A stretch of 64,000 bases of DNA from Axinella damicornis. Its lineage: Eukaryota > Porifera > Demospongiae > Axinellida > Axinellidae. Under the pieces are notes generated by a model. It was not told the origin of the DNA. It made no database searches and saw only the letters and a program-made list of their open reading frames with translations. Below are positions 1-24,024 of this stretch, piece after piece. Where the stretch lies: NCBI GenBank assembly GCA_963931865.1, contig OZ007514.1, positions 5,434,646-5,498,645 of the forward strand, read 5' to 3'. The stretch's first letter is position 1; each line of letters begins with the position of its first letter. The position numbers and the translations under genes were made by a program.

Positions 1-11897
<11,897 letters not shown>

Positions 11898-12046
11898 TCG
11901 CGATCATCTTACAGAGAATGACTAGGGACCGCATAGTGCATTTATTCAGTCTTGTACTCATGTTCACCATTTTAGACTTGTGCTTGGATTATTCAACACG
12001 TGGTAGCAGATTTGGTGTATGCTGATGCAGAATGAAGTCAACATGC

Positions 12047-12052
12047 AATAAA
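12047..12052 (+). promoter_or_regulatory. Polyadenylation signal of GAPDH
   Basis: AATAAA lies 150 bases after the GAPDH stop codon and is the first canonical signal downstream, consistent with a short 3' UTR. Confidence 0.7.
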
Positions 12053-12128
12053 AGGCAATTTTCATGGGAAGCATGTGTAACTGCATGTTACCTCAATTGC
12101 ATGCAGGACGTACACAGTGTGATATGGG

Positions 12129-12994
12129 GCATGGAAAATAGAAAAGGTCCTCAGGGTGATGCAACTAAAAATTGAGATTAGTGCATGCACTTATGCAGTA
12201 ATAAATGCAGAACAACTTGAGAAGCTTTGTATATGAAATCTTTTTTTTTTTGAGTACATGAGTTCATTTTTTTTTAGATGAATCCAAATATGCAGTTTTG
12301 AGAAAATGGCTTTTAAAGTTTGGAAAAGAGTTAGCAGCTTAGACAATATAAAAAAGACCAAAAAATGCCAAAAAAGTCATCTTCAAGGCAAAAGCAAAGT
12401 GTATACATTGAAACACAAAGTGTATACATTCAAAGTGGGTAGTATATTGCTACAAGAAGACTACTGCAACCAGATATAAACTAGAAAACAAAAAAGGGTC
12501 CTTAGGGTGATCTTAAACTCGGACTACAAAACACCAAAAAATGCCACAAGAAGGTAAACACAAAGTGTGTACAGTCAAAAGAAGGTGTATTAAGCATCAA
12601 GTTGATACAAAAAGACTACTGTAACCAGATAAAATTGAAACGGTCCTTAGGGTGAAGGGCAGGTTACAGCAGTATTTGTTCTTCAATTCGGCTCATGGCT
12701 CCTTAGAGAGTCTAAAATGATGAACAGCAATCGGCTGGCAACGAACAGCAGCTGGACTCGTGGTCTAATCTCTAGTGTGCGAAAGATTATGGAAACGTAC
12801 CGGAAATTCGTCCGAATAATTTCGAAACGCTGAAGTAATTTTGCTTCAAACTATAAAACAGAGCAGCTGAGGAGTAGACTAGGTATTTGCAAGTGAAAAC
12901 AGATTTTCCGATAAAATTGTAGTTTTTCACCATTATTACCTGTACTGTAAAAGTAGCTCTTTTACCCTAAGGACCCTTTCTATTTTCCATGGCT
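12129..12994. mobile_element. TIR element with internal copies of its terminal motif
   Basis: The left terminus 'catggaaaatagaaaaggtc' followed by 'ctcagggtga' is inverted at the right as 'tttaccctaaggacc' plus 'ctttctattttccatg'. The inner sequence repeats 'ggtccttagggtga' at about 12497 and 12642. AT-rich interior with no ORF; probably a MITE. Confidence 0.7.
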
Positions 12995-13065
12995 CATATT
13001 ATGTTGTGATGGGAGTACCTGACATAGCACTCTCCCAATAGTGTTTCATCGAGGCTCATAGCCTC

Positions 13066-13118
13066 GTACCCAGGCCTTCAAATCCCCGCGATTGAAGGCC
13101 TGGGTACGAGGCTCACAG
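13066..13118. repeat. Short hairpin of the 'cctgggtacgaggct' family
   Basis: 'agcctcgtacccaggccttc' and its complement are separated by about 10 bases. It matches the termini of the 5648-5819 MITE family and may be a minimal internally deleted copy. Confidence 0.7.
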
Positions 13119-13179
13119 ACAACAGGAGGGTGTCACCTCTTTAATTGTCATAGTTTTCTACATCAATACATTTAAGATT

Positions 13180-13377
13180 TTACGTGTCTGTGAGTGACGG
13201 AAGTGGGATGTTCGTGTAGTGACGCGCGACCTTCGTACTTTAATTTATTTACTGAACCTCGAACTCCGTGAAGAATGTTCGAGAACATTGGGCCCGGTGT
13301 CATCGCGGATTGCGTCCGGCCTAGATTGTGTCCGGTGGACGTGATCCGCTAGCTGTGGTGGCCGAGTGAGACACTCC
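13180..13377 (+). repeat. Head segment of composite repeat
   Basis: It repeats the head seen at 7990 and 11440, then continues with 'ggtgtcatcgcggattgcgt' and 'gtccggcctagattgtgtcc', motifs that recur near 18600-18740 and (inverted) 25367. It leads directly into the minisatellite. Confidence 0.6.
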
Positions 13378-13765
13378 GAACACGAGAACGAAAATACGCC
13401 CGGACCCGAGAACGAAAACACGCCCGGAGTCCGGACCCGAGAACGAAAACACGCCCGAAGTCCGGACCCGAGAACGAAAACACGCCCGGAGTCCGGACCC
13501 GAGAACGAAAACACGCCGGAGTCCGGACCCGAGAACGAAAACACGCCCGAAGTCCGGACCCGAGAACGAAAACACGCCCGGAGTCCGGACCCGAGAACGA
13601 AAACACGCCGGAGTCCGGACCCGAGAACGAAAACACGCCCGGAGTCCGGACCCGAGAACGAAAACACGCCCGGACCCGAGAACGAAAATACGCCCGGACC
13701 CGGGAACGTAAATGCACCCGGACCCGGGAACGGAAATGCACCCGGACCCGGGAACGGAGACGGAC
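13378..13765 (+). repeat. Minisatellite, 31/24-bp units
   Basis: About thirteen tandem copies of a unit built on 'gagaacgaaaacacgcccgg'. Long units (31 bp) include 'agtccggaccc'; the short variants (24 bp) lack 'agtccgg'. The unit has no internal stop in several frames, so long repetitive ORFs appear on both strands, but these are not genes. An inverted copy of the same array lies at 17408-17575. Confidence 0.9.
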
Positions 13766-14196
13766 TTGAGAACGGAAACACTCACGGAGCAGGCCTAGGC
13801 GCCTCTAGCTCTGGCCGGCCGGAGCGCGCGCATGCATGCGAATCACATGCGCTGTCATTTTGCATGACGTAATGCAAGTCGCTCAATCGATCATGGATGC
13901 ATGCCTCTCGTGCCTCACCATTTTTTGCCAGTGGGAAAAGGTAAGAGAAATAGCAATAGCTATACGCTGTTTAATAGTGAAGGGGGGGTTACATCGATAT
14001 TTATGGTACAGTATTAGGGAATTTACTTTCGAGGAGATTGGGGACTGGCTGAGCTTCTGCGTTCCCACTCTGAGGGAGATAGCTAGTGGTGAACTGAGTA
14101 CCAGTGGACAGCGGAATTGTGTACTATAGTGTCACTCATTCTGGTCTAGATACAAGTTCTTTCTTCACGAAGGCATGAAGTTTAGGCCTACTGCAA

Positions 14197-16864
14197 GGTC
14201 GTGCAGAACATGGCATAAAATAAGTATTTTTGTCTTGCTGTATAATGGCAAAATTTTATGCCAAACTTGTCTTGCTGTATAATGGCAAATTTTTATGCTG
14301 AACTTGTCTTGCTGTATAATGGCAAAATTTTATGCTGAAACGTCGTGCATAAAATTCCCTCGTGTACATTTTGCACAGTATCATAAAGGCAAAATTTTAT
14401 GCCAACTGCTTTAATTAAAGGGTCTCACCCTAATTGGGTTAATTAAAGGGACATACTCATTTTGTGAGCCCAGTTTGAATGTGAAGGTTGGCATAAAATC
14501 TTGCCTTGGTGTTTCCACACAAAGGCGAAATTTTATGCTGACTACTTTACACCATGCACGTGTTCTAGCATCACAATCGAATTCATGAATATCATTACAC
14601 TGTTCCGTATGTACTGCAGTAGTTATACATATGAACTATGTGTAACAAGGTGACATTTATAGTATTGTGAACTCTGACTGATATCCATGCCATGATTGTA
14701 TTCATGAGTTGTACTCTGGAATGTATATTATCTCTGCACATGCGCAAAAGAAGAGTTGTTGCCAAAAGAGAACGATAACATGCGTTGGGTTGCACCCGTC
14801 GTTTACATATGAATACCATTTGTGCAGCATGGGAATATGCAGCTGCAGTACTTGGGACTCACGGAACAAACTTGTAATTGTGCACGTGGGAGGAGCTCGA
14901 TCACATGAGAAGGGCTGCACAGTAGTTGGGGGGGGGGGGTGTGTGGGCAAGCTTGAAAGACAGAAGTCCCATTGTATTTACGACCCCTATGAATACAGAA
15001 TATCATAGACTCGGTAGAGTCTATATGTAGGGATAGAGTGGACACGCAATACATGCTAATACAAAAACATCTTTCAAAATTAATCTCAAAAACGCAGGCT
15101 TAATTGACACATCTTCCTTTCCTTGAGCTCCTTAATGTAACTGCATTCGACTACACAGTCATGAGGTGGGTGGCAGTGTGGTGTATTCATTGTTGTGTAA
15201 CGTTATGTCATGTATTGTAATATTATAATTGTGCATGCTTGCATTCTTTCACGTATCAGTATAAAAGACATGTTTGTACAGATTGTCAGATGAGAGATTA
15301 ACTGCTGAGTAAATGAGTGCGTAGTTCCATGAAGCGTACATCTATGTACAACAGGCAGTGGCTCGTGTTCGTACCAATAAGGAGGATCCTGAGTTTTATG
15401 CCACTGTATTAATTAAGGCCATTTTTCTCAGTGTCATGAAGGCATCAAGGGATTCAACCCTGGCAAAAATCTGTTAGGGATTGTATTGGACTGGAGTGAC
15501 ATGGAAAGAAAAGGACTAGAACTTGCTGTAGGCATGCAAGGATACGGCTGAGAAACTCATGATTGGGGGTATCTGGTACATTATGCGCGATCGTATCACA
15601 CGAGTAGCTGAGTGCCCCTCTACCAGTATGTAGCCGTAAAGGAGGCCGTGATGCATTCTGCATAATAGCTCGTTCAGTGACCTCTGCCAAATGCAAGTCT
15701 GAGGAGTTAAAAATGTTCTGTACTCTTAAAGGCAGCCTAAGCTTTGCAGAAATAAAGCACATTGTTCCTCTAACAGAAGAAGCACTCCTGGGTGAGAAGC
15801 AGATTGTGGCATCATGCATGGAGTCAGACTTCACACTGGGGTGAATGGTGGACACGCCTTCCCTAATTGCAAATGCTTACTCAGGGTTTTTTCTCACCAG
15901 TATGCAGAGTGGCATTGTATTCCACGAAATACTAATGGTGTGGAGCAAATGTATAAACCAGGACAGTAAGCAAGAAAACCCCACATCTTTGCATGGAACA
16001 TCTGATAAAGCGAAAGCATTGGTGCGAAAAGGCAAGGGCAAGAGTAACAAGATTACCAATACTTTCAAAGTCAATGTGTTGAAGTTAGGTACAATGATGG
16101 TCTCAGGCCTGGGAACGAGGCTAGGTATAAGGGAACATTGATAGAGTTCAACGTTAAGACGGGGAACTGGCTCGATTGGATGCCAACATATTGCACAATC
16201 AAGGATGTCCGTCTGATTTGACTGAGTTTATCCACTGCTACTCTTTTCATCATTATCCAGTCCAACCACTCGATCTTCCACGATTACGATTACCCTTTTA
16301 TTATCATGCTCCTATTTATTATATGCTGATTGATTATAGTATATTGTTCGCCGTAATCAATTCAATGTGACATGTAATCAAACTGTTAGTATGCCCCTTT
16401 AATTAACCCAATCGGGGACACCCTTTACATCATAGTTTCCCTTCCAACCTGCTTTCAAACAAGGCTCACAAGATGAGTTACATTAGCCCAAATAGGGTGA
16501 AACCCTTTCATTAAAGCAGTTGGCATAAAATTTCGCCTTTGTGTGGAAATACCAAGGCAAGATTTTATGCCAACCTTCACATTCAAACTGGGCTCACAAA
16601 ATGAGTATGTCCCTTTAATTAACCCAATTAGGGTGAGACCCTTTAATTAAAGCAGTTGGCATAAAATTTTGCCTTTATGATACTGCGCAAAATGTACACG
16701 AGGGAATTTTATGCACGACGTTTCAGCATAAAATTGTGCCATTATACAGCAAGACAAGTTTGGCATAAAATTTTGCCATTATACAGCAAGACAAGTTTGG
16801 CATAAAATTTTGCCATTATACAGCAAGACAAAAATACTTATTTTATGCCATTGTATGTACGACC
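14197..16864. mobile_element. 2.7-kb element with ~350-bp terminal inverted repeats
   Basis: The left arm (14197-14545) and right arm (16513-16864) are near-perfect reverse complements. Both begin near 'ggtcgt.ca' and contain repeated 'cttgctgtataatggcaaaa' units and 'ttttatgcc/ggcataaaa' palindromic steps. An extra decayed copy of the inner arm lies at 16386-16510. The interior (14550-16380) has no recognisable transposase; a 133-codon minus-strand ORF at 15454-15855 is unassigned. Best described as a non-autonomous long-TIR (foldback) element. Confidence 0.8.
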
Positions 16865-17407
16865 CTACTGCAATGGACCCCCTCGAAAACGAGGCATGTT
16901 GATTGTGTCGTGGTACTGCTTCAGTGGAAGGTAATTATATATAAAACTAGTGTTGCTTTGATTCCTCTTGCCATTGCAGCTGCTATGGTGTGTCCATTGT
17001 TGATGTTACAATATTATGCGCTTGTAGGTTCTTGAACTCTGAGAGAAGAAAGAAGGAAACTCCTAACTACGTGTGGGCTCACTCCACTGATTTTGTATCT
17101 TGTAACTTCGGTCTGTATACGTACCTTCAACCCAGCCAACACTTGTATATACCGGCTTGTGCTGTCAGTTTCTTCAGCCACATGCACCACTGTATATATA
17201 CAGGCTATGCTCTCAGTTACCTCAGCCACCACTGTATTAGTACGTTTCTCTGCTGTATTCACAGTCATCAAAGTCGTATGAAATATATTGTGTCAAAAAT
17301 TCAGTCAACAGTTACTTATACGTAACAGGGGCATGTGATATAACAATGAAGCCAAGAATGCATGCGAACTAGATGATAATATTATGGGGACTCTTGATTA
17401 TACTCCA

Positions 17408-17575
17408 GTCCGGGCGTATTTTCGTTCTCGGGTCCGGGCGTATTTTCGTTCCCGGGTCCGTCTTCGTTCTCGGGTCCGTCTTCGTTCTCGGGTCCGGGCG
17501 TGTTTTTGTTCTCGGGTCGGGCGTGTTTTCGTTCTCGGGTCCGGGCGTATTTTCGTTCTCGTGTTCGGAGTGTCT
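17408..17575 (-). repeat. Minisatellite, inverted copy of the 13378 array
   Basis: Tandem 'ctcgggtccgggcgtatttt' units, the reverse complement of the units at 13378-13765, again bordered by 'cgttctcgtgttcggagtgt' and 'ggccaccacagctagc'. The two arrays bracket the 14197-16864 element. Confidence 0.9.
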
Positions 17576-17625
17576 CTCTCGGCCACCACAGCTAGCTGAT
17601 TGTGTCCGGTCGGACGCAATATATA

Positions 17626-17995
17626 TATCACAGGGAAAAATCTTCCAATTACAACAGTTGTAAATCCTAATTCCCGATGCTTTTCAAACCATTGGGAAAG
17701 TTTTAGTACAGTTGTATTTTAATATCCCAACAGATCATCTTGTTTGCACCTACGATTGGTTATTAGCACCTTTTACACAACACTTTCACAAAGGTTGTAC
17801 AATGGCTGGTTTGAATAACCCAACAGAACTACAACCTTTCATCTTGCAGGTCAAATAACAACTGTTGGGTATGGAACAAGGCCTGTTGGGTTTGGTACAA
17901 CGTAAAGCATTGGGAAGTAGCATACTTCCCAACACATATACAATGATTTGATGAAATTAACAACTGTTGGCTATGCTTTATTTTTTCCTGTGATA
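17626..17995. mobile_element. 370-bp MITE
   Basis: Terminal inverted repeat 'tatcacagggaaaaat' at the left and 'ttttttcctgtgata' at the right, with 'caacagttg'/'caactgttgg' motifs repeated inside. It interrupts a 'ctagctgattgtgtccggtcgg'-type repeat that resumes at 17997, so it is a later insertion. Confidence 0.75.
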
Positions 17996-18364
17996 CGCTA
18001 GCGGATTGCGTCCACCCGGACTAGCGGAAACGGTCCGGCTTCGCGGATTCTGTCCGGCCGATCCGTACAACCGTCTCGCGAAGGCTATGGTTTTGATTCT
18101 GTCCGTACAACCGTCCCGCGAAGGCCATGACTTTGACATGTTTTGAATTAAAGGCCGCGTCTTGGAGAGTTGAATTCACATAGTCCAGTGGGCGCAATGG
18201 CGAAGAAGTTGTGTGAATAGCAAGAGTATGAAGTTCTTATTATTATTATGCAACATTGTAATTACTGTATACTATTCAACATTGTTATTATTGTGCAACA
18301 TTCATTATAAATTATTATGCAACATTTACTACTTATGCTACGTACAATTATTCTTATCCTGGTT

Positions 18365-18740
18365 GTGTCCCCAGACACTATCCGCTAGCAGATTGTGTCC
18401 GCCTGGACAGTATCTGCTAGCAGATATAGTGTTCGCCTGGACAGTATATATCTGCTAGCATATAGTGTCCGCCTGGACAGTATCTGCTAGCAGATAGTGT
18501 CCGCCTGGATAGTGTCAGCGGGGTGGGATAGTGTCTGCCTGGACAGTATCTGCTATTAAACAGATAGCTAGTGTCCAGGCGGACATAATCCGCTAGCGGA
18601 CCGAGTCCGGGCGGACTCCATCCGCTAGCAGTTAGCGTCCGCCCCCCGGACACTATCCGCGAAAGCGGACACAATCTGCTAGCATATCGGGTCCGGGGCG
18701 GACACTATCCGCGGCCGGACGCGATCCGCTGTGACACCGG
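18365..18740 (+). repeat. Minisatellite, ~32-bp units
   Basis: Tandem degenerate copies of 'gtgtccgcctggacagtatc' plus 'tgctagcagata', grading into 'ccgctagcggaccgagtccg' units. Related units occur near 13330, 18000-18060 and 25360. Confidence 0.85.
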
Positions 18741-18759
18741 GCATGGGCTGGAATCCAGT

Positions 18760-19110
18760 ATGCAGTCGGGGAGCAGCAGTCGAAGCAGACGCAATCGGGG
18801 CGAGCAGCAGTTGAAGCGGACGCAATCGGGAGCAGCAGCTGATCGTGAAAGCGGCGAGCAGCAACTGAAGCGGGCGCAATCGGGGAGCAGCAGCTGGAGG
18901 CGGCCGCGGAGGCAAACGGGGAGCAGCAGTGGAAGCGGATGCCGCAATCGGGCCCGGGAGCAGCAGCTGAAGCGAACGCAAGCGGCGAGCAGCAGCTGAA
19001 GCGGACGCAATCGGGGAGAAGCAGCTCTTCAGAGAGCTGTCCGGCGCCGGATTACGCACGGTAGGCGAACAAGGGGGAAGTAGCTGAGCGAGCGAAGCGA
19101 GCTCAGCTAC
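18760..19110 (+). repeat. GCAGCAG-module array with conserved tail
   Basis: About nine imperfect copies of 'ggagcagcagctgaagcgga' and 'cgcaatcgg', followed by the tail 'gtagctgagcgagcgaagc' shared with 11440-11800. Confidence 0.8.
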
Positions 19111-19112
19111 TT

Positions 19113-19340
19113 GTAGTTACCACGTAGTTGTAGTTACTGTTTTTTGAATCAGATATTTTTGACTAGTGAAACTAAACAAAACCCAGAATGTCTCGAGGGC
19201 TCACAGACAACAAGAGGGTGTCACCTTATAATAATTGTCAGAGTTTTCTACATAATAATTGTAGTTACCATGTAGTTGTAGTTACTGTTTAATCAGATAT
19301 TTTTGACTAGTGAAACTAAACAAAACCCAGAATGTCTCAA
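19113..19340 (+). repeat. Tandem duplication of ~150 bp
   Basis: The block from 'gtagttaccacgtagttgta' through 'aaacccagaatgtctc' is repeated at about 19262-19340. The spacer 'ggctcacagacaacaagagg' also matches 13113-13150. Confidence 0.75.
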
Positions 19341-21374
19341 CCTAGTCACACAGAACTACAGAACTGTTCACATAATAATAATTGTATCTGCATAGGACAT
19401 GAGTGGTAGTCTGTTGTGAAATCCGAAGGTTCCATATAAGCAGATCATGAAAATTATTTGCAAGTATCGAACGTTGGAACTCGGGAGGTTGTTAGAACCT
19501 TCCAGAATGGCTCAGGCTGCAAGGGGACATAATTGAGCAGCTGAAGCTAGCGAGCCCATTACTCGGACTACTTGCATGATTGGGGAGCATTGCAAGTAGT
19601 GTAGCAGATCCAATCATGGAGCAGGTCAGCAAGGGAGGCAAGACCGACCATAATTAATATTTCTGACTCGAGATAGCTAACAGTTACTCTTGTGCACCTC
19701 ACTGCACTAGCTTGAATGGAGGTGAAATCGCTGGCGCAATATACTACCATCAATAATTATGAACAGCACAGGTGGCAGCTCTTACAGTCATGCAAGTAGT
19801 AAGAGCTGCCTTGTGCAACTGAAACAGTTCTTGTGCATCAGAATCCTCTCCTCTTATATAGTAGCTCTGGGGATGTGGTACTATTCATGGGTTACTCAAA
19901 TTACTGTTCCTATAGCTATATTATAGCTAACCATGGTCACTGTAGTAACTTGACCACTTTGTTATATTCATGTGGATATATATTATGATTATGGTTACCA
20001 TGCATGCAATTCAGTTATTGTATCATGTAGGCCTGCTATAGTTGTTATAGTGGAGGCTCTGCGCCCTTTTCATGCTGATATAGCAGCGCACTACACTAGC
20101 TGTTAGAATTGGGTGCTCATTCAAGTCATGCTGTTGGATATAAATGAAGCTTAGGTTAATAGTAAAGGCAATGAAAACAGCAACAACAATGAAAACAGCA
20201 GCAAAAACAAAAGTTATATTATTTGTGTCCGAATTGGCACCTTGAAGTTATTGCTGGCATTAATAGGCCTCAGTATTCTTTTTCCCCAGAAATTGAATTA
20301 ATATGATTGTTGTACACATCTTATTGTGGCTGCATATCCATTGGAATTCCTGGATTTATACAAAGGTTACCATGGAAACGACTGTGGCACCCAGGGTGCT
20401 ATTCTGGAAAGTGCGAATGAGCACCCTGATTTTAACAGTGTAATTTCCAATTGCAACTATAAATATAGCTACTCTGCAATGCAGATTCGCATTCTAGGTC
20501 TATCAGTTAGCAATCCGGCCACTACAACCACCATGTGTGTTCGAGCTGGTTGAGTTCTCCAGCTATATAGCTAGGTTGATGTTTCTGACCTGACTGCAGC
20601 TGTCCAGGGTACATCATTATAATATTATTACCATGAACGCAATGCCATTCATCTGTTTGTTTAAATTCTGTATCGTTCTCCTTTAGGGTCATTTGTTGAA
20701 CATTGAGTTTGTCAAATATCTGGAGTGCTGATGTAGGCGAATGGCTCGCTAGCTGAGTGAGCGAAGCAAGCGAAGTTACTTGTATCATCTCTCTTTTAGG
20801 AGCTATAGGCAGACAAAGCTATGCTTTCTTATCAAAAACACATAACGGAAAACAGTGGATATGCAGCTCATGGATCCTCAAACTCGCGGCTTGCCACATG
20901 CCCCCTGGATGAGTCTCAAGAGTAGTGCGAAGGCCGTTTCATATGCCATAGCTACATATCCACGTGCTAATTTCATGACGGACAAGCATCCCTAGTGCAG
21001 TGATCGTCTCAGTCTGCCTGAAGTTAGCTATGTGCATCCACTTTCAAGGGGGTGACATCCTATTGACGCCGTAGTCAGAGCTGCGACCGCGTACCGGGGT
21101 CAAGAAATCTTGACCGTCATCTTTGATGCCACTTGCAGCCGTTGACCGCCGATAGTATACGGAAGAATGCGTAGCGACTCCACCCCTTCCTTAGTATACG
21201 GGGTCAAGATTCGCCCGATTGCGCCCGACAGGACATAGTTGGCTACGACCTACGCAGTCCAATCGCCAACGTACAAACTTCCGGGAATTTAATTACAGCG
21301 CACGGCCACTTCATGTCCGAAAATGGCGTTTTCTACATCGTGCAGTTCAAGCCATGTTATTTCTCTCCTCGAAG
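19341..21374. other. No recognised gene or element
   Basis: AT-rich sequence with short TAGCTA-type simple motifs. A tail-like 'gctgagtgagcgaagcaagcg' near 20750 links to the composite repeats. Short ORFs have no coding character. Confidence 0.4.
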
Positions 21375-21405
21375 ATGGCGAAGGGTCGGGCTACACTGTT
21401 TCGTG
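21375..21405 (+). other. Possible orphan first exon (MAKGRATLFRG) with strong splice donor
   Basis: ATGGCGAAG in good context is followed after 31 bases by G/GTAAGT, a perfect donor. No matching downstream exon was found. Other MAK/MAR-type starts in repeats occur at 2428, 10770 and 18198. It may be a captured exon or chance. Confidence 0.2.
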
Positions 21406-21689
21406 GTAAGTAGGAGTATGGTTGTAGTAATAGCTACCTAATCTTGGTCAAAGACGGCGAGCATAAAGGGAATTAGCGATTTAGTGTGCTCATGTTGACC
21501 TTTTTTGTAAGGTCAAAAGTGGTGTTCAAGGGTATATCTTCTTCCTGGGGGCTGGAACACGGCTGTTAGGGCTAATAGCAGTTAGCTATGGGTATTCTGA
21601 ACTAGCAGAGTAAGTTTTAAGTTAGTGGATGAAGGTTACTAGAAATGGCACCAGCTTTTATAACCCTGATCCAGATCACGAGTCTCTCA

Positions 21690-22040
21690 ATACAGTATGA
21701 TTAAGCATGCACATGTGGATACACATAATAACATAAAGCTGCTATATTTGTCACTATTATCACCAGATTCATGCTCTACGACCTCCTGTAGCTCTTCACC
21801 ATCTCTCATCCAGTCTTCAATATCAGCGTCTTCTGCTGGTCCGGTGCTCCTGCTGTCTATATTGTCTACTTCGAGATCTGTCACTCTCACATGGAAGGTG
21901 AGCCCCAACGGTACAGATAATGCTGTAGCATCCAGGTACTCAGTGTCCGTTTATAACCATCTGTCACTCTCACATGGAACGGTACGAATGAATGCTGTGG
22001 CATCCTGGTGCTCAATGTCTGTTTATAGCCACAACTAATG
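21690..22040. repeat. Duplicated segment with acidic minus-strand reading frame
   Basis: 'ctgtcactctcacatggaa' and 'gtttata.cc' occur twice at about an 80-bp period (21878-21955 and 21960-22030). The minus strand at 21725-21900 reads an acidic stretch (DIEDWMRDGEELQEVVEHES) that looks coding-like, but I cannot assign it. Confidence 0.35.
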
Positions 22041-22139
22041 GCTGCACATGCCTGTCTTGCACCTGCAACCATTTAGCCACATGTAGCCACTTAGAACCAA
22101 TTGTGCCTATCAGGCTATGCTTTCTACATGTACTATGTA

Positions 22140-23927
22140 TAGTGCAACCAGGCATGTACTTCCAAAAATTAAAATTTAGCGTAACTTTTGATCCAAATGC
22201 TGTATACACTTCATTTTTTTACCATACTATAGCGCTCAAAATTCTCTATCCGTCGATATATTTTTTATGTCCACGACTTGCTCAGAAGGCTAGTTTTGAG
22301 GATACCCGTCAATTTCGGTAGCTTATGACATCACAAATGAAAATTTTAACCGGTTGGTGACGTCATACCAAGACTGCCGCGTGTTTGCCGCGAAATAGTG
22401 CTTGTCTGGGTTTGCTGCTGTTTTCTGCCTCTGAAGCGATGCCACAGAAGACTGCGAGGAAGAGACAGCTGGATCTGAGCCTAGAGAAGGCAAGGGAGTG
22501 AAAAAGAAGGCGAGAATCTGCCAGTGGTACCGCCAGTGCGGCTGAAATCGAGGTGCGAAGTGAACGCAACGGTACCGACGTGGAGCAAGATGAGCCCGTT
22601 GATTTGCTGGACTTCTAGCGATGACAGAGGATGCTGCAGACACTGATGATGAAGCTGTCGATCCCACGTTCGGTCTGGACTCAAGTATGAAGTCTGATGT
22701 CAATCATATTTAATATTGAGACTGGACAAAGTTTCTCTCGGTCTTTTCTTGTGTTTCTAGCTCACAAAGCAGCTTAACTTAGGAGACACAATGGCTGCAG
22801 AGCTTGCTGCCATGATGATAGGGATGTCAGACAAGGCAGTGCATGACTAGAGTCTCAATTCTTTGAGAACGATAGCGAGATCGGCCAGAGAGCAAGTAAG
22901 GCAAGTACCGGCGATCTCGCATACTGCGAGTGAGTGAAGACCTCAACAACAAGGCCTCCAGATTCATTAGGGAGAATACCACCAGTGTGAAGGGGCAGCC
23001 AAACCTGACGATACCTACGTTTTGGCAATGTCCTCCGTACGAGACACCTGGGCCTGGTTTCCCATAAAGATTTTGGGCAGTCACCCTAACTTCCAAAACG
23101 AGAAATCAAGAATTGAGTGGCTTTTAGTGGAGGACAAGGAACACATTGAGTACATGTTGCCAAAGTTTAACTGTGAAGTAAACCCCATCAAGTGGTATGG
23201 GCTCTGGAAAAGCGTTGTTCGAAGGCATACTGCAGATACGGAGTCAAGCCTCCGGGGGAACGTGATACACCCAGCTCTCGATTCGGTGACTCTAGAAAGT
23301 ATGCATCCACACTTCAGGAAGGTTAGGCATTACATGTACGCCTATTTGGAAGGGGTACCTGGTGGATCAGACTTGGAGAAACTAGTTAAGAATTACAAGA
23401 AGATTACAAAATTACACAGACGAATTTCCGAACTTCAGTAATTTGTTTCCGTTTCAGTTCTTTTGTTCCTGTAGTTGTATTTGAAAATTTTCTCTGGTAG
23501 AAACCTTCCTTTATGTGTTTACCTTCTTGCCTGCAAGTTTGGAGTTCATTGCTATAGTAATAAAAAATGACATAGCTTTCAAAGTGATGACCCGAAAATC
23601 GGTTTTAAATGAATACAAAAAAATGAGAATGTTGTAACAAAAAAGTTCTCTGGTAGGATTGTTCCTTTCAATGAGAGCTTTCAATTGATACCCATTTTGT
23701 TAGTATTGGATGAAGCATGTAGAACTACTTAGCTGATACAGAAAAACTCCATTTTTGGACCTAATTAGTGTGACGTCATCGTCACCATGGCAACGCCGCA
23801 TGTTAATATTGGTTTTGGGGGGTGGAGTAATGTGTCCAAGTTCAAAGCACATCTGACCTACATCCAGGAAGTTATGTCAAGATTTGTCCATTTCCACATT
23901 TTTGGAAGTACATGCCTGGTTGCACTA
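22140..23927. mobile_element. DNA transposon remnant, TA target site
   Basis: Termini 'tagtgcaaccaggcatgtac' plus 'ttccaaaaa' are inverted at the right end (23897-23927). TA flanks both sides (22138-22139 and 23928-23929), the signature of Tc1/mariner-like or other TA-targeting transposons. The interior carries a broken reading frame from 22440 (MPQKTARKRQLDLSL..., interrupted by stops) and the open ORF at 23022-23441. No DDE motif was identified. Confidence 0.75.
23022..23441 (+). pseudogene. ORF of the 22140-23927 transposon, fragment
   Basis: 139 codons of well-formed protein-like sequence ending in a lysine-rich helix (VKNYKKITKLHRRISELQ) and a stop. Upstream, a short basic segment at 22440 and an acidic segment near 22565-22620 are in other frames separated by stops. 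The whole gene therefore looks decayed or multi-exonic. Its place inside clear TIRs argues for a transposon-encoded protein. The family is not recognised. Confidence 0.4.
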
Positions 23928-24024
23928 TATGTTCACTGGTACCTCCCATACCACTGACAATCAGCCTTCTTCTCAATCCATCCATATATAATGTGGATTC
24001 ATGTGACAACAAACCCTCTCTACA

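Noticed and set aside
13378..13765. CRISPR-like array
   Set aside because: Units are contiguous tandem repeats without unique spacers, in eukaryotic sequence; it is a minisatellite.
13245..13872. Long repetitive ORFs on both strands (130-178 codons)
   Set aside because: They arise because the minisatellite unit lacks stops; several frames are open at once and no unique sequence is conserved.
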